From positions 1-6,997 of the forward strand of contig JARFQM010000397.1 of the NCBI GenBank assembly GCA_029287755.1: DNA of 6,997 nucleotides, in the 5' to 3' direction. The notes beneath the pieces were generated by a model, which did no database searches, was not told the DNA's origin, and saw nothing but the letters and a program-made list of their open reading frames with translations. The DNA is from Desulfofustis sp. Lineage in GTDB: Bacteria; Desulfobacterota; Desulfobulbia; Desulfobulbales; Desulfocapsaceae. Both the position numbers and the translations under genes were made by a program. Below are positions 1 through 6,941 of the stretch, one piece after another (the first letter of the stretch is position 1; every line of letters starts with the position of its first letter).

Positions 1-380
1 ATAACGAGCGCCTCGTCTGTACCGGTCTGCAGACCGAACTCAAGGAAGCCCGCACTGGTCTGCGCACCGGGAAAAAGCTCGAACAGGCCAGGCTGAAGAT
101 CAGCAAGGATGAAAGGGAGTACAACCTGACCCTGGGAGCCACCTTTTTCGAGTTCAGAAATGTCAAGCTGCCCAAGACCGAAGGATCCGAGCAGACGGCC
201 CAATCATCCGACGCAGAGCTGGAGGGGGCGGTTCTGGAAAAGATCTTCCTGTTCGAGGAACTCGTTAAGATCGTAAACGATCTGCTGCGCATGTTTGCCG
301 AGGTGCGGACTTCTGAGAAGTGGCCGGAGGAATTGGCGAGGGTGCGCAGGTGGGTGCATAAGTCGGCCGACAATGTGTGA
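1..380 (+). CDS. C-terminal fragment of a possible RdgC-like recombination-associated protein (5' end outside the window)
   Basis: An open frame runs from the left edge (first full codon at 3) to a TGA at 378-380 and gives 125 residues; the start lies upstream of the window. The fragment is charged and soluble. It contains a stretch reading KEARTGLRTGKKLEQARLKI, then YNLTLGATFFEFRNVKLPK, then an acidic linker of about 20 residues, a helical segment (LEKIFLFEELVKIVNDLLRMF) and a basic, Trp-containing tail. This order (GKK helix, 'F-TL-ATFF-F-N-K-PK' strand, then a terminal helix with an RTS-x-W motif) resembles my memory of the C-terminus of the RdgC-like proteins annotated in delta-type proteobacteria. 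RdgC is a ring-shaped DNA-binding protein that limits RecA activity. The match is from memory of family style, without alignment, so the family call is tentative. That it is a real gene is well supported by codon use and by the palindrome just after its stop. Confidence 0.5.
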   Translation, partial: NERLVCTGLQTELKEARTGLRTGKKLEQARLKISKDEREYNLTLGATFFEFRNVKLPKTEGSEQTAQSSDAELEGAVLEKIFLFEELVKIVNDLLRMFAEVRTSEKWPEELARVRRWVHKSADNV

Positions 381-381
381 A

Positions 382-444
382 AAATTACCTTTTCGTCCAG
401 ACGCCTCGTTGGGGGAAATTTTTTCTGGATGAAAATTTCAATTT
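382..444. repeat. 63-bp imperfect palindrome after the first gene, possible terminator
   Basis: The inner arms are TTTTCGTCCAGA (390-401) and TCTGGATGAAAA (424-435): twelve pairs, one of them G-T. Outside these, AAATT (382-386) pairs with AATTT (440-444) across a small internal loop, and both arm pairs share a centre near 413. The 22-base loop holds CCTC/GGGG, which could form a small hairpin followed by AAATTTTTT (416-424), so Rho-independent termination of the upstream gene is possible. The stem begins two bases after the TGA at 378-380. Its outer arms resemble those of the larger palindrome at 3816-3916, so it may instead be a shortened copy of a dispersed repeat. Confidence 0.6.
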
Positions 445-506
445 CTAGAGTGAGTTAGATACTGAGTGATAGACTTAACTGAATAGAGACCAACCAGAAA
501 AGAACC

Positions 507-1931
507 ATGGAGTTTGAAACGGTAATAGGGCTGGAAATCCATGCCCAGATGAAGACGGATTCGAAAATATTCTGCGGTTGTTCGACCGAGTTCGGCGCCC
601 CGCCCAACACCCACACCTGCCCGGTCTGCCTGGGAATGCCCGGCAGTCTGCCGGTGCTCAACAAGCGGGTGCTGGACTTCGCCATCAAGGTCGGCTTGTC
701 CACCCACAGCAGGATCAACCCGGTGAACCAGTTCGCCAGAAAAAATTATTTCTATCCCGATCTTCCCAAGGGCTATCAGACTTCCCAGTACGACAAACCG
801 ATCATCGAGGACGGCTACATCGACATTGAGGCCGAGGGCGAGCAGAAGCGCATCGGCATTACCCGGATTCACATGGAGGAAGATGCCGGCAAGCTCATCC
901 ACGACGAGAGAGAGCCGGTATCTTATGTCGATCTGAACCGGACGGGCACACCGCTGCTGGAGATCGTCTCCGAGCCTGATCTGCGCTCGCCGCAGGAAGC
1001 CTCTGCCTATCTCAAGAAAATCCACGCCATCCTGCGCTATCTCGATGTCTGCGACGGCAACATGCAGGAAGGCAGCTTCCGTTGCGATGCCAATATTTCT
1101 CTGCGGCCGGTCGGTCAGCGGGAATTCGGTATCCGGACCGAATTGAAGAACATGAATTCGTTCAGAAACGTGCAGGCGGCGCTCGAATACGAGGTGCGCC
1201 GGCAGCGTGACCTGCTGCTGGAAAAAGAAGAGGTCGTTCAGCAGACCCTGCTGTGGAACCCCGACACCGGCAAAACGGAACCGATGCGCGGCAAGGAAGA
1301 TGCCCATGACTATCGCTATTTCCCCTGCCCGGATCTGATACCGGTGGAAATCGACGAGCAGTGGATCGAGGAGATCAGAGAGGGGCTGCCGGAGTTGCCC
1401 GACCAGAAGCGGAAGCGGTTCATCGATGATTTCAGTCTCCCCGAATACGACGCGGTCATTCTCACCGAGTCAAAAGAGCTGGCCGATTATTTCGAAGCGG
1501 CGTTGGAGATCTGCCCGCAGCCCAAAAAGGTGTCCAACTGGATGATGACCGAGCTGCTCCGGGAACTCAAAGGAGCTGAAATCGATCAATGCCAGGTGCG
1601 GCCCGATCAGCTTGGCTCGCTGCTCAATATGGTGGAAGAGGGGACCATCAGCGGCAAAATCGCCAAAGCCGTCTTCGCCGATATGCTCGACAGCGGCAAA
1701 GACCCCGAGCTGATCGTCAAGGAAAAGAACCTGGTCCAGGTTTCCGATGAATCTGAGCTGCTGGCCCTGGTGCGGGAGATTATCGAGCAGAACCCCGGTC
1801 AGGCGGAAGAGTTTCGCGGCGGCAAGACCAAGGTAATGGGCTACTTTATCGGTCAGCTCATGCAGAAAACCAAAGGTAAGGCCAACCCCAAACTTGCCAA
1901 CCAGCTCTTCAACCAGGAGCTGTCGGGCTGA
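507..1931 (+). CDS. gatB: Aspartyl/glutamyl-tRNA(Asn/Gln) amidotransferase subunit B
   Basis: GatB is the tRNA-binding and kinase subunit of the cytosolic GatCAB complex. It activates Glu (or Asp) mischarged on tRNA(Gln) (or tRNA(Asn)) with ATP, and the product is amidated with ammonia channelled from GatA. The 474 residues match the usual family length. Visible signatures are VIGLEIHAQ (6-14, with E10 and H12 where the family has metal ligands), a zinc knuckle C23-x-C25-x12-C38-x2-C41, [13 protein letters not shown] (79-91), IHMEEDAGK (121-129), [18 protein letters not shown] (142-159), [18 protein letters not shown] (184-201) and [10 protein letters not shown] (268-277). The C-terminal third, from about residue 325, is the helical YqeY-like tRNA-binding tail. 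The start is fixed by an in-frame TGA at 480-482. There is no good Shine-Dalgarno, only purine-rich AGAAAAGAA. gatA and gatC are not adjacent upstream; the gene instead leads a run with radC and hemW. Confidence 0.97.
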   Translation: MEFETVIGLEIHAQMKTDSKIFCGCSTEFGAPPNTHTCPVCLGMPGSLPVLNKRVLDFAIKVGLSTHSRINPVNQFARKNYFYPDLPKGYQTSQYDKPIIEDGYIDIEAEGEQKRIGITRIHMEEDAGKLIHDEREPVSYVDLNRTGTPLLEIVSEPDLRSPQEASAYLKKIHAILRYLDVCDGNMQEGSFRCDANISLRPVGQREFGIRTELKNMNSFRNVQAALEYEVRRQRDLLLEKEEVVQQTLLWNPDTGKTEPMRGKEDAHDYRYFPCPDLIPVEIDEQWIEEIREGLPELPDQKRKRFIDDFSLPEYDAVILTESKELADYFEAALEICPQPKKVSNWMMTELLRELKGAEIDQCQVRPDQLGSLLNMVEEGTISGKIAKAVFADMLDSGKDPELIVKEKNLVQVSDESELLALVREIIEQNPGQAEEFRGGKTKVMGYFIGQLMQKTKGKANPKLANQLFNQELSG

Positions 1932-1942
1932 TCCGGGAGCAG

Positions 1943-2677
1943 ATGGACACGGCGCAGTGGCAGAAGAGGGGACGCGGGCACCGGAGCCGGCTGCGCCAGC
2001 GCTTTCTTGAGCACGGACTGTATAGCTTCAACGATACGGAGATACTGGAAATACTGCTCAGTTTCGGCACTCCGCGAAAGGATTGCAAAGATCAGGCTCG
2101 AGCCCTGCTGGACCGCTTCAAGACCTTTCCGGGGGTCCTCGATGCCGACCGGGAGGCACTGCTCTCGGTGGAAGGGGTTGGCCCCAAATCCAGTTTTGCC
2201 CTGGGGTTCATCAAATCGACCGCGGAGCACTACCTGAAGCAGCGGCTCAGAAGCCGTCGCTACTTGAACTCATCCTCTCAGGTCATCGACTTTTTGAGCC
2301 ACTCGCTGCGCGGCCTGCAGATCGAAGTGTTGACCGTCATCTATCTCGATGCCGCCTTGGCCATCATCGATTCGGAAAAGGTGGCCGAGGGTACAGTGAA
2401 CGTCAATACGGTCTATCCCAGGGAAATCATCAAAAAAGCGCTCGGCCGCAACGCCTCGGCGCTCATCGTCGCCCACAATCACCCCTCCGGAGTGCTGACG
2501 CCGTCAGCGCAGGATCGGCAGATGACGAAACAGCTCTATCTCGCCTGCTCGATCATGCACATCAGGTTGCTTGATCATCTGATCATTGGTGATGGACACT
2601 TCAGTTTTGCCGATGCGGGCATCATCGCTCAGATCGCTTCATGGTGCAGTTCGATTACCGGTTCGTCGGGGACATGA
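1943..2677 (+). CDS. radC: RadC-family protein with JAB1/MPN+ (JAMM) metalloprotease-like domain
   Basis: This 244-residue protein has the two-part RadC architecture. An N-terminal helical and helix-hairpin-helix region begins with GHRSRLRQRFLEHG (12-25) and includes the hairpin LLSVEGVGPKSSFALG (73-88). A C-terminal JAB1/MPN+ domain follows, with EGTVNVNTVYPREIIKKAL (149-167) and the metal-binding motif H178-N-H180-PSG...S188-x2-D191. The zinc ligands H178, H180 and D191 are intact, so a metal-dependent hydrolase fold is expected. The true biochemical role of RadC is unsettled: the original link to DNA repair in E. coli came from a recG allele, so the name should not be read as proof of repair activity. 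The start lies 11 bases after the gatB stop, with GGGAG at 1935-1939 close in front. The TGA at 2675-2677 overlaps the preferred hemW start, which implies translational coupling. Confidence 0.93.
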   Translation: MDTAQWQKRGRGHRSRLRQRFLEHGLYSFNDTEILEILLSFGTPRKDCKDQARALLDRFKTFPGVLDADREALLSVEGVGPKSSFALGFIKSTAEHYLKQRLRSRRYLNSSSQVIDFLSHSLRGLQIEVLTVIYLDAALAIIDSEKVAEGTVNVNTVYPREIIKKALGRNASALIVAHNHPSGVLTPSAQDRQMTKQLYLACSIMHIRLLDHLIIGDGHFSFADAGIIAQIASWCSSITGSSGT

Positions 2678-3795
2678 GCTGCCTCTATCTGCATATCCCC
2701 TTCTGCCGGGTCAAGTGTTCTTACTGCTCCTTCAATTCCCAGGCGGGCCTCGAGTCGCTGCACCCCAGGTACCGACAGGCGCTGATCGCTGAAATAGTCT
2801 CGGGCCGGGACAATCTTGAACCGCTCGAGACGCTGTTCCTGGGCGGCGGCACCCCGACGGTGCTGGGCGTCGAAGACCTGAGTGCAATACTCGACACCTG
2901 CGCTGACAAGTATGGCTTAACTGAGGGAGCGGAGATCAGCATCGAGGCCAATCCGGAAAGCGTCGACTACCATATTTTGAGTGTTCTTCGAGAGGCGGGC
3001 TTCAATCGGCTGTCCATCGGTATCCAGAGCCTGAACAATGATGAATTGAAAAAGCTTGGCCGGCTCCACGATGGCGCTGTGGCGACAATGGCAGTCAAAG
3101 ACGCCCGCCGGGCCGGCTTCGACAATCTGAGCCTCGATCTGATGTATGGCCTGCCCGGGCAGACTACCCACAGCTGGCGTGAGACGCTGCAGGGCGCCCT
3201 GGAACTGGGGCCCCGCCATTGTTCCGCCTATCAGCTCACCGTCGAAGAGGGGACACCGTTTCACCAAATGGCGGTGCAAGGGGCCCTGAGTATACCAGCA
3301 GAAGAAGCAGTGCTTGAGATGGATGAGATAACCCGCGATTTGTGCAGAGAGGCGGGTTTGCACCAGTACGAGATTGCCAATTTCGCGCAGCCCGGCTACG
3401 AGTGCAGACACAATCTCAATTACTGGCACAATGGTGACTACCTCGGCTGCGGCGCCGGTGCGGTAAGCTATGTGGGTGGAATGCGTGAGCGGAGGGTGGC
3501 TGCGCCGTTGAGCTATTGCGAGGCCGTAGAGCACGGGGGTGAACTGATCGTCGAACGAGAAGCGCTGTCATCTGTCGATTCCTTCAAAGAGACGGTGGTG
3601 ATGGGCCTGCGTCTTCTTGCCGGGATTAGTGGGCGCCAGCTGCAGGAACGCTATGGTCTCGATCTCTCTGAGGTTTACGGCTCCACCTTGGAAAATCTCA
3701 TCGACCGCGGTCTGATCATCTATGACGGTACACGATTGGCCCTGACCGGAACGGGCAGACGATTTGCCAATCAGGTGATGGCAGAACTGGTCTAA
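2674..3795 (+). CDS. hemW: Radical SAM heme chaperone HemW
   Basis: HemW is a cytosolic radical-SAM-family protein that binds haem and passes it to respiratory enzymes; it is often misannotated as oxygen-independent coproporphyrinogen oxidase (HemN). From the chosen start it is 373 residues. The cluster motif is C11-x3-C15-x2-C18-x-F20; the Phe where true HemN has a fourth Cys is the feature that separates HemW. Also visible are MSCLYLHIPFC at the N-terminus, GGGTP (57-61), SIEANPES (89-96), SIGIQS (114-119), DLMYGLPGQT (155-164) and the C-terminal HNLNYWHNGDYLGCGAGA stretch. An earlier in-frame ATG at 2641 would add eleven residues with no family resemblance. I prefer 2674 because homologues begin directly before the LY-HIPFC strand and because it makes an ATGA overlap with the radC stop. 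GGGGA (2668-2672) precedes it. Confidence 0.94.
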   Translation: MSCLYLHIPFCRVKCSYCSFNSQAGLESLHPRYRQALIAEIVSGRDNLEPLETLFLGGGTPTVLGVEDLSAILDTCADKYGLTEGAEISIEANPESVDYHILSVLREAGFNRLSIGIQSLNNDELKKLGRLHDGAVATMAVKDARRAGFDNLSLDLMYGLPGQTTHSWRETLQGALELGPRHCSAYQLTVEEGTPFHQMAVQGALSIPAEEAVLEMDEITRDLCREAGLHQYEIANFAQPGYECRHNLNYWHNGDYLGCGAGAVSYVGGMRERRVAAPLSYCEAVEHGGELIVEREALSSVDSFKETVVMGLRLLAGISGRQLQERYGLDLSEVYGSTLENLIDRGLIIYDGTRLALTGTGRRFANQVMAELV

Positions 3796-3815
3796 TTTCC
3801 ATCCGTAAACAGATA

Positions 3816-3916
3816 ATTTTGTCCAATCTCTTCGTTGTGCTCAAAATTTTATCCTCGACATATCAGATATATGCCTGCGGTAAAATTTCTCGAGCGCCTC
3901 GATACTGAATCAAAAT
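3816..3916. repeat. Nested imperfect palindrome (~101 bp) between convergent genes
   Basis: Four arm pairs share one centre at about 3866-3867: ATTTTG (3816-3821) with CAAAAT (3911-3916); GTGCTC (3837-3842) with GAGCGC (3892-3897, one G-T pair); AAATTTTA (3844-3851) with TAAAATTT (3881-3888); and CATAT (3859-3863) with ATATG (3869-3873) around a five-base loop. A further TCG/CGA pair (3832-3834 with 3900-3902) extends the second arm. There is no reading frame of note and no U-tract typical of a Rho-independent terminator. It sits 20 bases after the hemW stop and 43 bases past the end of the convergent membrane-protein gene. It could fold in transcripts from either side and may serve as a bidirectional 3' end. 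Its outer arms resemble the palindrome at 382-444, suggesting a REP- or MITE-like family. Confidence 0.65.
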
Positions 3917-3959
3917 GACTCGTTTCCTTATGAAAACTCACTTAACTTAAGGTTTCTTT

Positions 3960-4742
3960 TCAGCGGGATGCTCTGGAGCGGGAAGCTTCGACCGCCGAGA
4001 AATTCAGGGCCGCGTGCACGGTGAACAGCGGAAAGATGAAGGCGAGCAGAAACACGTTTAGCAGCGGGACCATCGAAACGGCGGCCGGGATCAGGCCGAG
4101 TCGCAGGGTGTGACCACTGTAGTGCCTGAGCCACTGCAGTTTTTTTCCGAGTCGCCAGCGCCTGCGTGAAGCCGGATAGTCGACGAACATCAAAGCGGAA
4201 TAATAGGTGTAGATCAGAAAAACGGCTATCTGCCCGATGATTGGAACAAACCCCACGGCCAGGGCGACAACGGTCACCAGGATGCCGAACAGGGCGATCT
4301 TTAAGCCCTCGAACAGGTCTTTGGCGATGCCGGCCAGGGTGAACCCGTCGTCGTCCTGAAATTCCTTGCCCCAGAATATCTTCTCAGCGCTGTTGCTTAA
4401 AAAGCTGTAAAATGGTGTGGTGAGCGTATAGGCCAGCAGGAAGGCGAGAAAGAAGGCGATGGTTCTGGTAACCAGCACGTAGAGGTATTTGGCCACCAGC
4501 CAGCCGCTGTATTTGATCCATCCCCACCAGCTTGAATGGGCCGGCCCATCGCCGAAAAATGAGGCGGTGTAGTGATCGATGATGCCGGTGGTGAGAAGAA
4601 ATCCTGTCCAGGTCAGCGCCACGGTGAGAGCGATCAGGACGATTGACCAGCCTAGCAGCTGCTTTCTGCCCAGGAGAAAAGTGATCGAGGTTGACAGGGG
4701 AATCGTCGGGACTGCCGGGGCCTGGGATTGCTCGCGCGCCAT
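3960..4742 (-). CDS. EI24/CysZ-family integral membrane protein
   Basis: This 260-residue inner-membrane protein has a short polar N-terminus (1-20) and hydrophobic stretches at about 31-54, 79-110, 144-187 (long enough for two helices or re-entrant segments) and 214-245. Family marks are the TPFYSFLSNSAEKI segment after the second stretch (109-122), a G-FVPIIGQ turn (164-171), VDYPASRRRWRLGKKLQWLRHY (187-208) and the closing hydrophobic block containing VPLLNVF (225-231). These follow the EI24 domain family, to which the sulfate transporter CysZ belongs (253 residues in E. coli). No sulfate-assimilation gene is nearby, so I do not assign transport of sulfate; the substrate is unknown. The basic C-terminus (ASRSRASR) probably faces the cytoplasm. 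It is transcribed opposite to all its neighbours, convergent with hemW and divergent from radA. The only sensible ATG is at 4742; no clear Shine-Dalgarno is seen (CACCCC precedes it). Confidence 0.85.
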   Translation of the reverse strand: MAREQSQAPAVPTIPLSTSITFLLGRKQLLGWSIVLIALTVALTWTGFLLTTGIIDHYTASFFGDGPAHSSWWGWIKYSGWLVAKYLYVLVTRTIAFFLAFLLAYTLTTPFYSFLSNSAEKIFWGKEFQDDDGFTLAGIAKDLFEGLKIALFGILVTVVALAVGFVPIIGQIAVFLIYTYYSALMFVDYPASRRRWRLGKKLQWLRHYSGHTLRLGLIPAAVSMVPLLNVFLLAFIFPLFTVHAALNFSAVEASRSRASR

Positions 4743-4765
4743 GGGGTGAAATAGAACCAGTTAGG

Positions 4766-4771
4766 ATTATA
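4766..4771 (-). promoter_or_regulatory. Candidate -10 element for the EI24-family gene
   Basis: On the - strand this reads TATAAT, a perfect sigma-70 -10 box, about 24 bases upstream of the membrane-protein start, so it would give a short leader. No good -35 lies at 16-18 bases: the nearest TTGTTA is only 11 bases upstream. The assignment is therefore weak and rests on position and the hexamer alone. Confidence 0.35.
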
Positions 4772-4812
4772 AGGAAAATTCTTAACAAGCATGAGTGCAG
4801 TTGTTACTGTTG

Positions 4813-4829
4813 CTTAAGGTTCCCTTAAG
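4813..4829. promoter_or_regulatory. Perfect 7-bp inverted repeat in the divergent promoter region, possible operator
   Basis: CTTAAGG (4813-4819) and CCTTAAG (4823-4829) flank a three-base spacer TTC. The repeat lies 48 bases upstream of the radA start and 70 bases from the start of the divergent membrane-protein gene. No U-tract follows, so it is not a terminator, and it is too far from known coding 3' ends to be one. Just upstream, CAGT-TGTT-ACTG (4798-4809) is a second small inverted repeat. It could be an operator for either promoter or a hairpin in the radA leader. No regulator is identifiable from this window. Confidence 0.35.
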
Positions 4830-4877
4830 ATAGGCACGGAGTCATGCAAGTAAAGGGACATGAGGTAACACAATAGT

Positions 4878-6239
4878 ATGGCGGCAAGAAAAAACAAGAA
4901 CACCATAGAATTCAGTTGCGCGGAATGCGGCTTCATCAGCGCCAAGTGGCTGGGCCGCTGCCCTGAGTGCGGACAGTGGGACAGCCTGGTCGAGCGTCGC
5001 GCACCGACGTCAGGGGTGTCGAAGCCGGTGAAATTCGCTGCCCCGCGCCCATTGAGCAGAGCGGCGGAGCAGCACCTGGCCCGAGCCGTCACCGGCATCG
5101 AGGAACTCGACCGGGTCCTCGGCGGCGGCATCGTCCCGGGTGCGGTTATATTGATTGGCGGCGACCCGGGCATCGGCAAATCGACCCTGCTGCTGCACAT
5201 GCTTTCTTCACTTGCCGTCCAGGGCTCCAAGGTGCTTTATGTGACGGGAGAAGAGTCCGCCCATCAGATAGGCATCAGGGCCGAGCGGCTGGCAGCTCTC
5301 CACGATAATCACTATCTGGCCACAGAGAGTTCGGTTGAAGCCATTCTGGCCATGGCCAGGGAGATGAAACCGGCACTGCTGGCCGTTGACTCCATCCAGA
5401 CCCTGACCTCAGCCGAGCACCCCTCTGCCGCCGGTTCGATTACCCAGGTCAGGGAATCGGCCGCCCGTCTCGTGGAACTGGCCAAACAGGAAGATATCCC
5501 GGTGGTTCTGGTCGGCCACGTGACCAAGGAGGGAACCCTGGCCGGTCCGCGGATCCTCGAGCACATGGTCGATACGGTCCTCTATTTCGAGGGGGACCGC
5601 AACCATGTCTTCAGAATCTTGAGAACGGTAAAAAACCGCTTCGGTTCGACCAACGAAATCGGCGTGTTTGAGATGAAAGAGGAGGGTCTGGTGCAGGTGA
5701 CCAACCCTTCGGAGATTTTTCTCGCCGAGAGACCCCTCGATGTTGCCGGCTCGGTGGTGCTGGCCTCGATGGAGGGGACTCGACCGATCCTGGTCGAGGT
5801 GCAGGCGCTGGTCAGTCCGACCAATCTCGGCACCGCCAGGAGGACGGCAATCGGCGCCGATCCCCAGCGTCTGTCGCTGCTCTGCGCCATACTCGAGAAG
5901 AAGGCCGGTATGGATCTCTATGGGCATGATATATTCCTCAATATTGCCGGTGGGATTCGCATCGACGAGCCTGCTCTGGATCTCGGCGTAATCTGTGCCT
6001 TGAGTTCATCGCTGCTCGACAAACCGGTACCGCCAGATACGGCCGTATGCGGTGAGGTAGGGCTGGCAGGGGAGATACGTGCGGTTGCCAACATCGAACT
6101 CAGAATCAGGGAAGCGGAGCGGCTCGGCTTCTCTCGCATCATAGTACCCAAGACTAATTTCGACCGGATCAAAGCCCGCACCCGGATAGCCAGGGTTGGC
6201 GTTGCCTCGGTGCACGAGTTCATGGAAATATTGTCGTAA
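4878..6239 (+). CDS. radA: DNA repair protein RadA/Sms
   Basis: RadA (Sms) is a RecA-related, DnaB-like ring ATPase that drives branch migration of recombination intermediates and extends RecA-initiated D-loops. The 453 residues match the normal length, and all domains are intact. There is an N-terminal zinc finger C14-x2-C17-x10-C28-x2-C31, and a RecA-like ATPase with Walker A GDPGIGKS (95-102) and Walker B LLAVDS (167-172). The RadA-specific KNRFG motif (252-256) follows. A C-terminal Lon-protease-like domain runs from about 285 to 453, with PTNLGTARRTAIGADPQRLSLL (314-335) and CGEVGLAGEIRAV (391-403); the family uses it as a DNA-binding scaffold, not a protease. An in-frame TAA at 4866-4868 leaves 4878 as the first ATG. 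TGAGGT (4861-4866) is the likely ribosome site, with rather long spacing. No terminator is visible before the next gene, 38 bases on. Confidence 0.97.
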   Translation: MAARKNKNTIEFSCAECGFISAKWLGRCPECGQWDSLVERRAPTSGVSKPVKFAAPRPLSRAAEQHLARAVTGIEELDRVLGGGIVPGAVILIGGDPGIGKSTLLLHMLSSLAVQGSKVLYVTGEESAHQIGIRAERLAALHDNHYLATESSVEAILAMAREMKPALLAVDSIQTLTSAEHPSAAGSITQVRESAARLVELAKQEDIPVVLVGHVTKEGTLAGPRILEHMVDTVLYFEGDRNHVFRILRTVKNRFGSTNEIGVFEMKEEGLVQVTNPSEIFLAERPLDVAGSVVLASMEGTRPILVEVQALVSPTNLGTARRTAIGADPQRLSLLCAILEKKAGMDLYGHDIFLNIAGGIRIDEPALDLGVICALSSSLLDKPVPPDTAVCGEVGLAGEIRAVANIELRIREAERLGFSRIIVPKTNFDRIKARTRIARVGVASVHEFMEILS

Positions 6240-6277
6240 TCTACGGCCGGAAACCTGATTAGCAAGGGGGTAGACAC

Positions 6278-6916
6278 ATGGATTTCAAGGACCTGATCGT
6301 CAAAAGCTGGCAGAACACCCTGAACCATATCGGGCCGTTGCTGCTGATCACTTTGGTTCAGGGCGTGTTGATATTTGTTTCTTTTACTATATTAACACCG
6401 GTAACGACCGCCGGCTATGTAAACTCCCTGATGCAGGTGGTCAGGGATGACCGTAAACCCGAGGTTGGTGATCTGTTCTCCCAGATGCATCTGTTTTTTC
6501 CCCTTTTGCTATTTTGGTTTTTAATCGCAGTGGTCGCCATTATTGGCTTCTTACTACTTCTGCTTCCCGGTTTGGCTGTGCTTGCCTTCATTGCCTTTGC
6601 CGCGTTTTACCTGCTGCCCTACATGGTCGATCAAAAACTGGGGCTCTTCGACGCCCTGAAGGCATCCTGGCAGGCGGCACTAAAAGAGCCTGTAAGCGAA
6701 CACATCGTCGTGGTGATCATCTACGTGGCCATCATGTCGCTGGGGTCTTCGCTCTGGTTCGCCTTTCTGATTACTCAGCCGATGGCCACCTTTATCATGA
6801 TTGAAGCCTATAATAAACGGGTAATGGGTAACCAGGAGGCAGAGCAGGGTGGACGGGATGAGCCTGAGCTTCCACCTGACCCTGAAGACAAAGGCGAAGA
6901 CAAGGCTGCTCAATAA
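6278..6916 (+). CDS. Membrane protein of unknown function, possibly in the DUF975/YciC-like group
   Basis: A 212-residue inner-membrane protein without a cleavable signal peptide. An N-terminal amphipathic segment (1-18, DLIVKSWQNTLNHIGP) leads into hydrophobic stretches at about 19-41, 72-90, 91-115 and 142-176. Between the first two sits TAGYVNSLMQVVRDDRKPEVGDLF (44-67), and after the third LPYMVDQKLGLFDALKASWQAALK (113-136). The pattern 'G-x-n-x-V-R-x-x-x-x-P-x-x-x-D-L-F', then a LLLLLPGLAVLAF helix, then 'D-x-x-x-G-x-x-x-A-L-K-A-S-W' is shared by several uncharacterised membrane families (DUF975, YciC and related). I cannot choose among them. The last 30 residues are hydrophilic and acidic with Pro (EPELPPDPEDKGEDK) and probably form a disordered cytoplasmic tail. 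AAGGGGG (6264-6270) is a strong Shine-Dalgarno seven bases before ATG. The short gap implies cotranscription with radA. Confidence 0.8.
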   Translation: MDFKDLIVKSWQNTLNHIGPLLLITLVQGVLIFVSFTILTPVTTAGYVNSLMQVVRDDRKPEVGDLFSQMHLFFPLLLFWFLIAVVAIIGFLLLLLPGLAVLAFIAFAAFYLLPYMVDQKLGLFDALKASWQAALKEPVSEHIVVVIIYVAIMSLGSSLWFAFLITQPMATFIMIEAYNKRVMGNQEAEQGGRDEPELPPDPEDKGEDKAAQ

Positions 6917-6929
6917 TATTTCCGCAGCG

Positions 6930-6937
6930 AGGGAGGG
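6930..6937 (+). promoter_or_regulatory. Ribosome binding site of the truncated last gene
   Basis: AGGGAGGG lies four bases before the ATG at 6942 and is a strong purine-rich Shine-Dalgarno. It supports a real gene start even though almost all of the gene is missing. Confidence 0.5.
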
Positions 6938-6941
6938 AACC

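Noticed and set aside
448..490. Short direct repeat GAGTGA (448-453 and 464-469) with similar flanks upstream of gatB
   Set aside because: Only six exact bases repeat in an AT-rich spacer; chance is a sufficient explanation.
438..1307. 289-residue open frame on the - strand across gatB
   Set aside because: It is antisense to a gene with full family motifs, has no domain resemblance and shows no ribosome site; long antisense frames are common in GC-rich coding DNA.
2917..3534. 205-residue open frame on the - strand across hemW
   Set aside because: Shadow of hemW; the composition is that of an antisense frame and no motif is recognisable.
3941..3954. CTTAAGGTT at 3946-3954, also found at 4813-4821, flanking the EI24-family gene
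   Set aside because: A nine-base match with no extended similarity and the same orientation; it is not enough to propose insertion-site duplications or recombination sites.
4831..4850. Sigma-54-like promoter, GGCACG followed by ATGCA, upstream of radA
   Set aside because: The GG and GC dinucleotides are separated by 11 bases, whereas the strict sigma-54 spacing is 10, and the -12 half is imperfect.
5409..5927. 172-residue open frame on the - strand across radA
   Set aside because: Shadow of radA's conserved ATPase and C-terminal domains.
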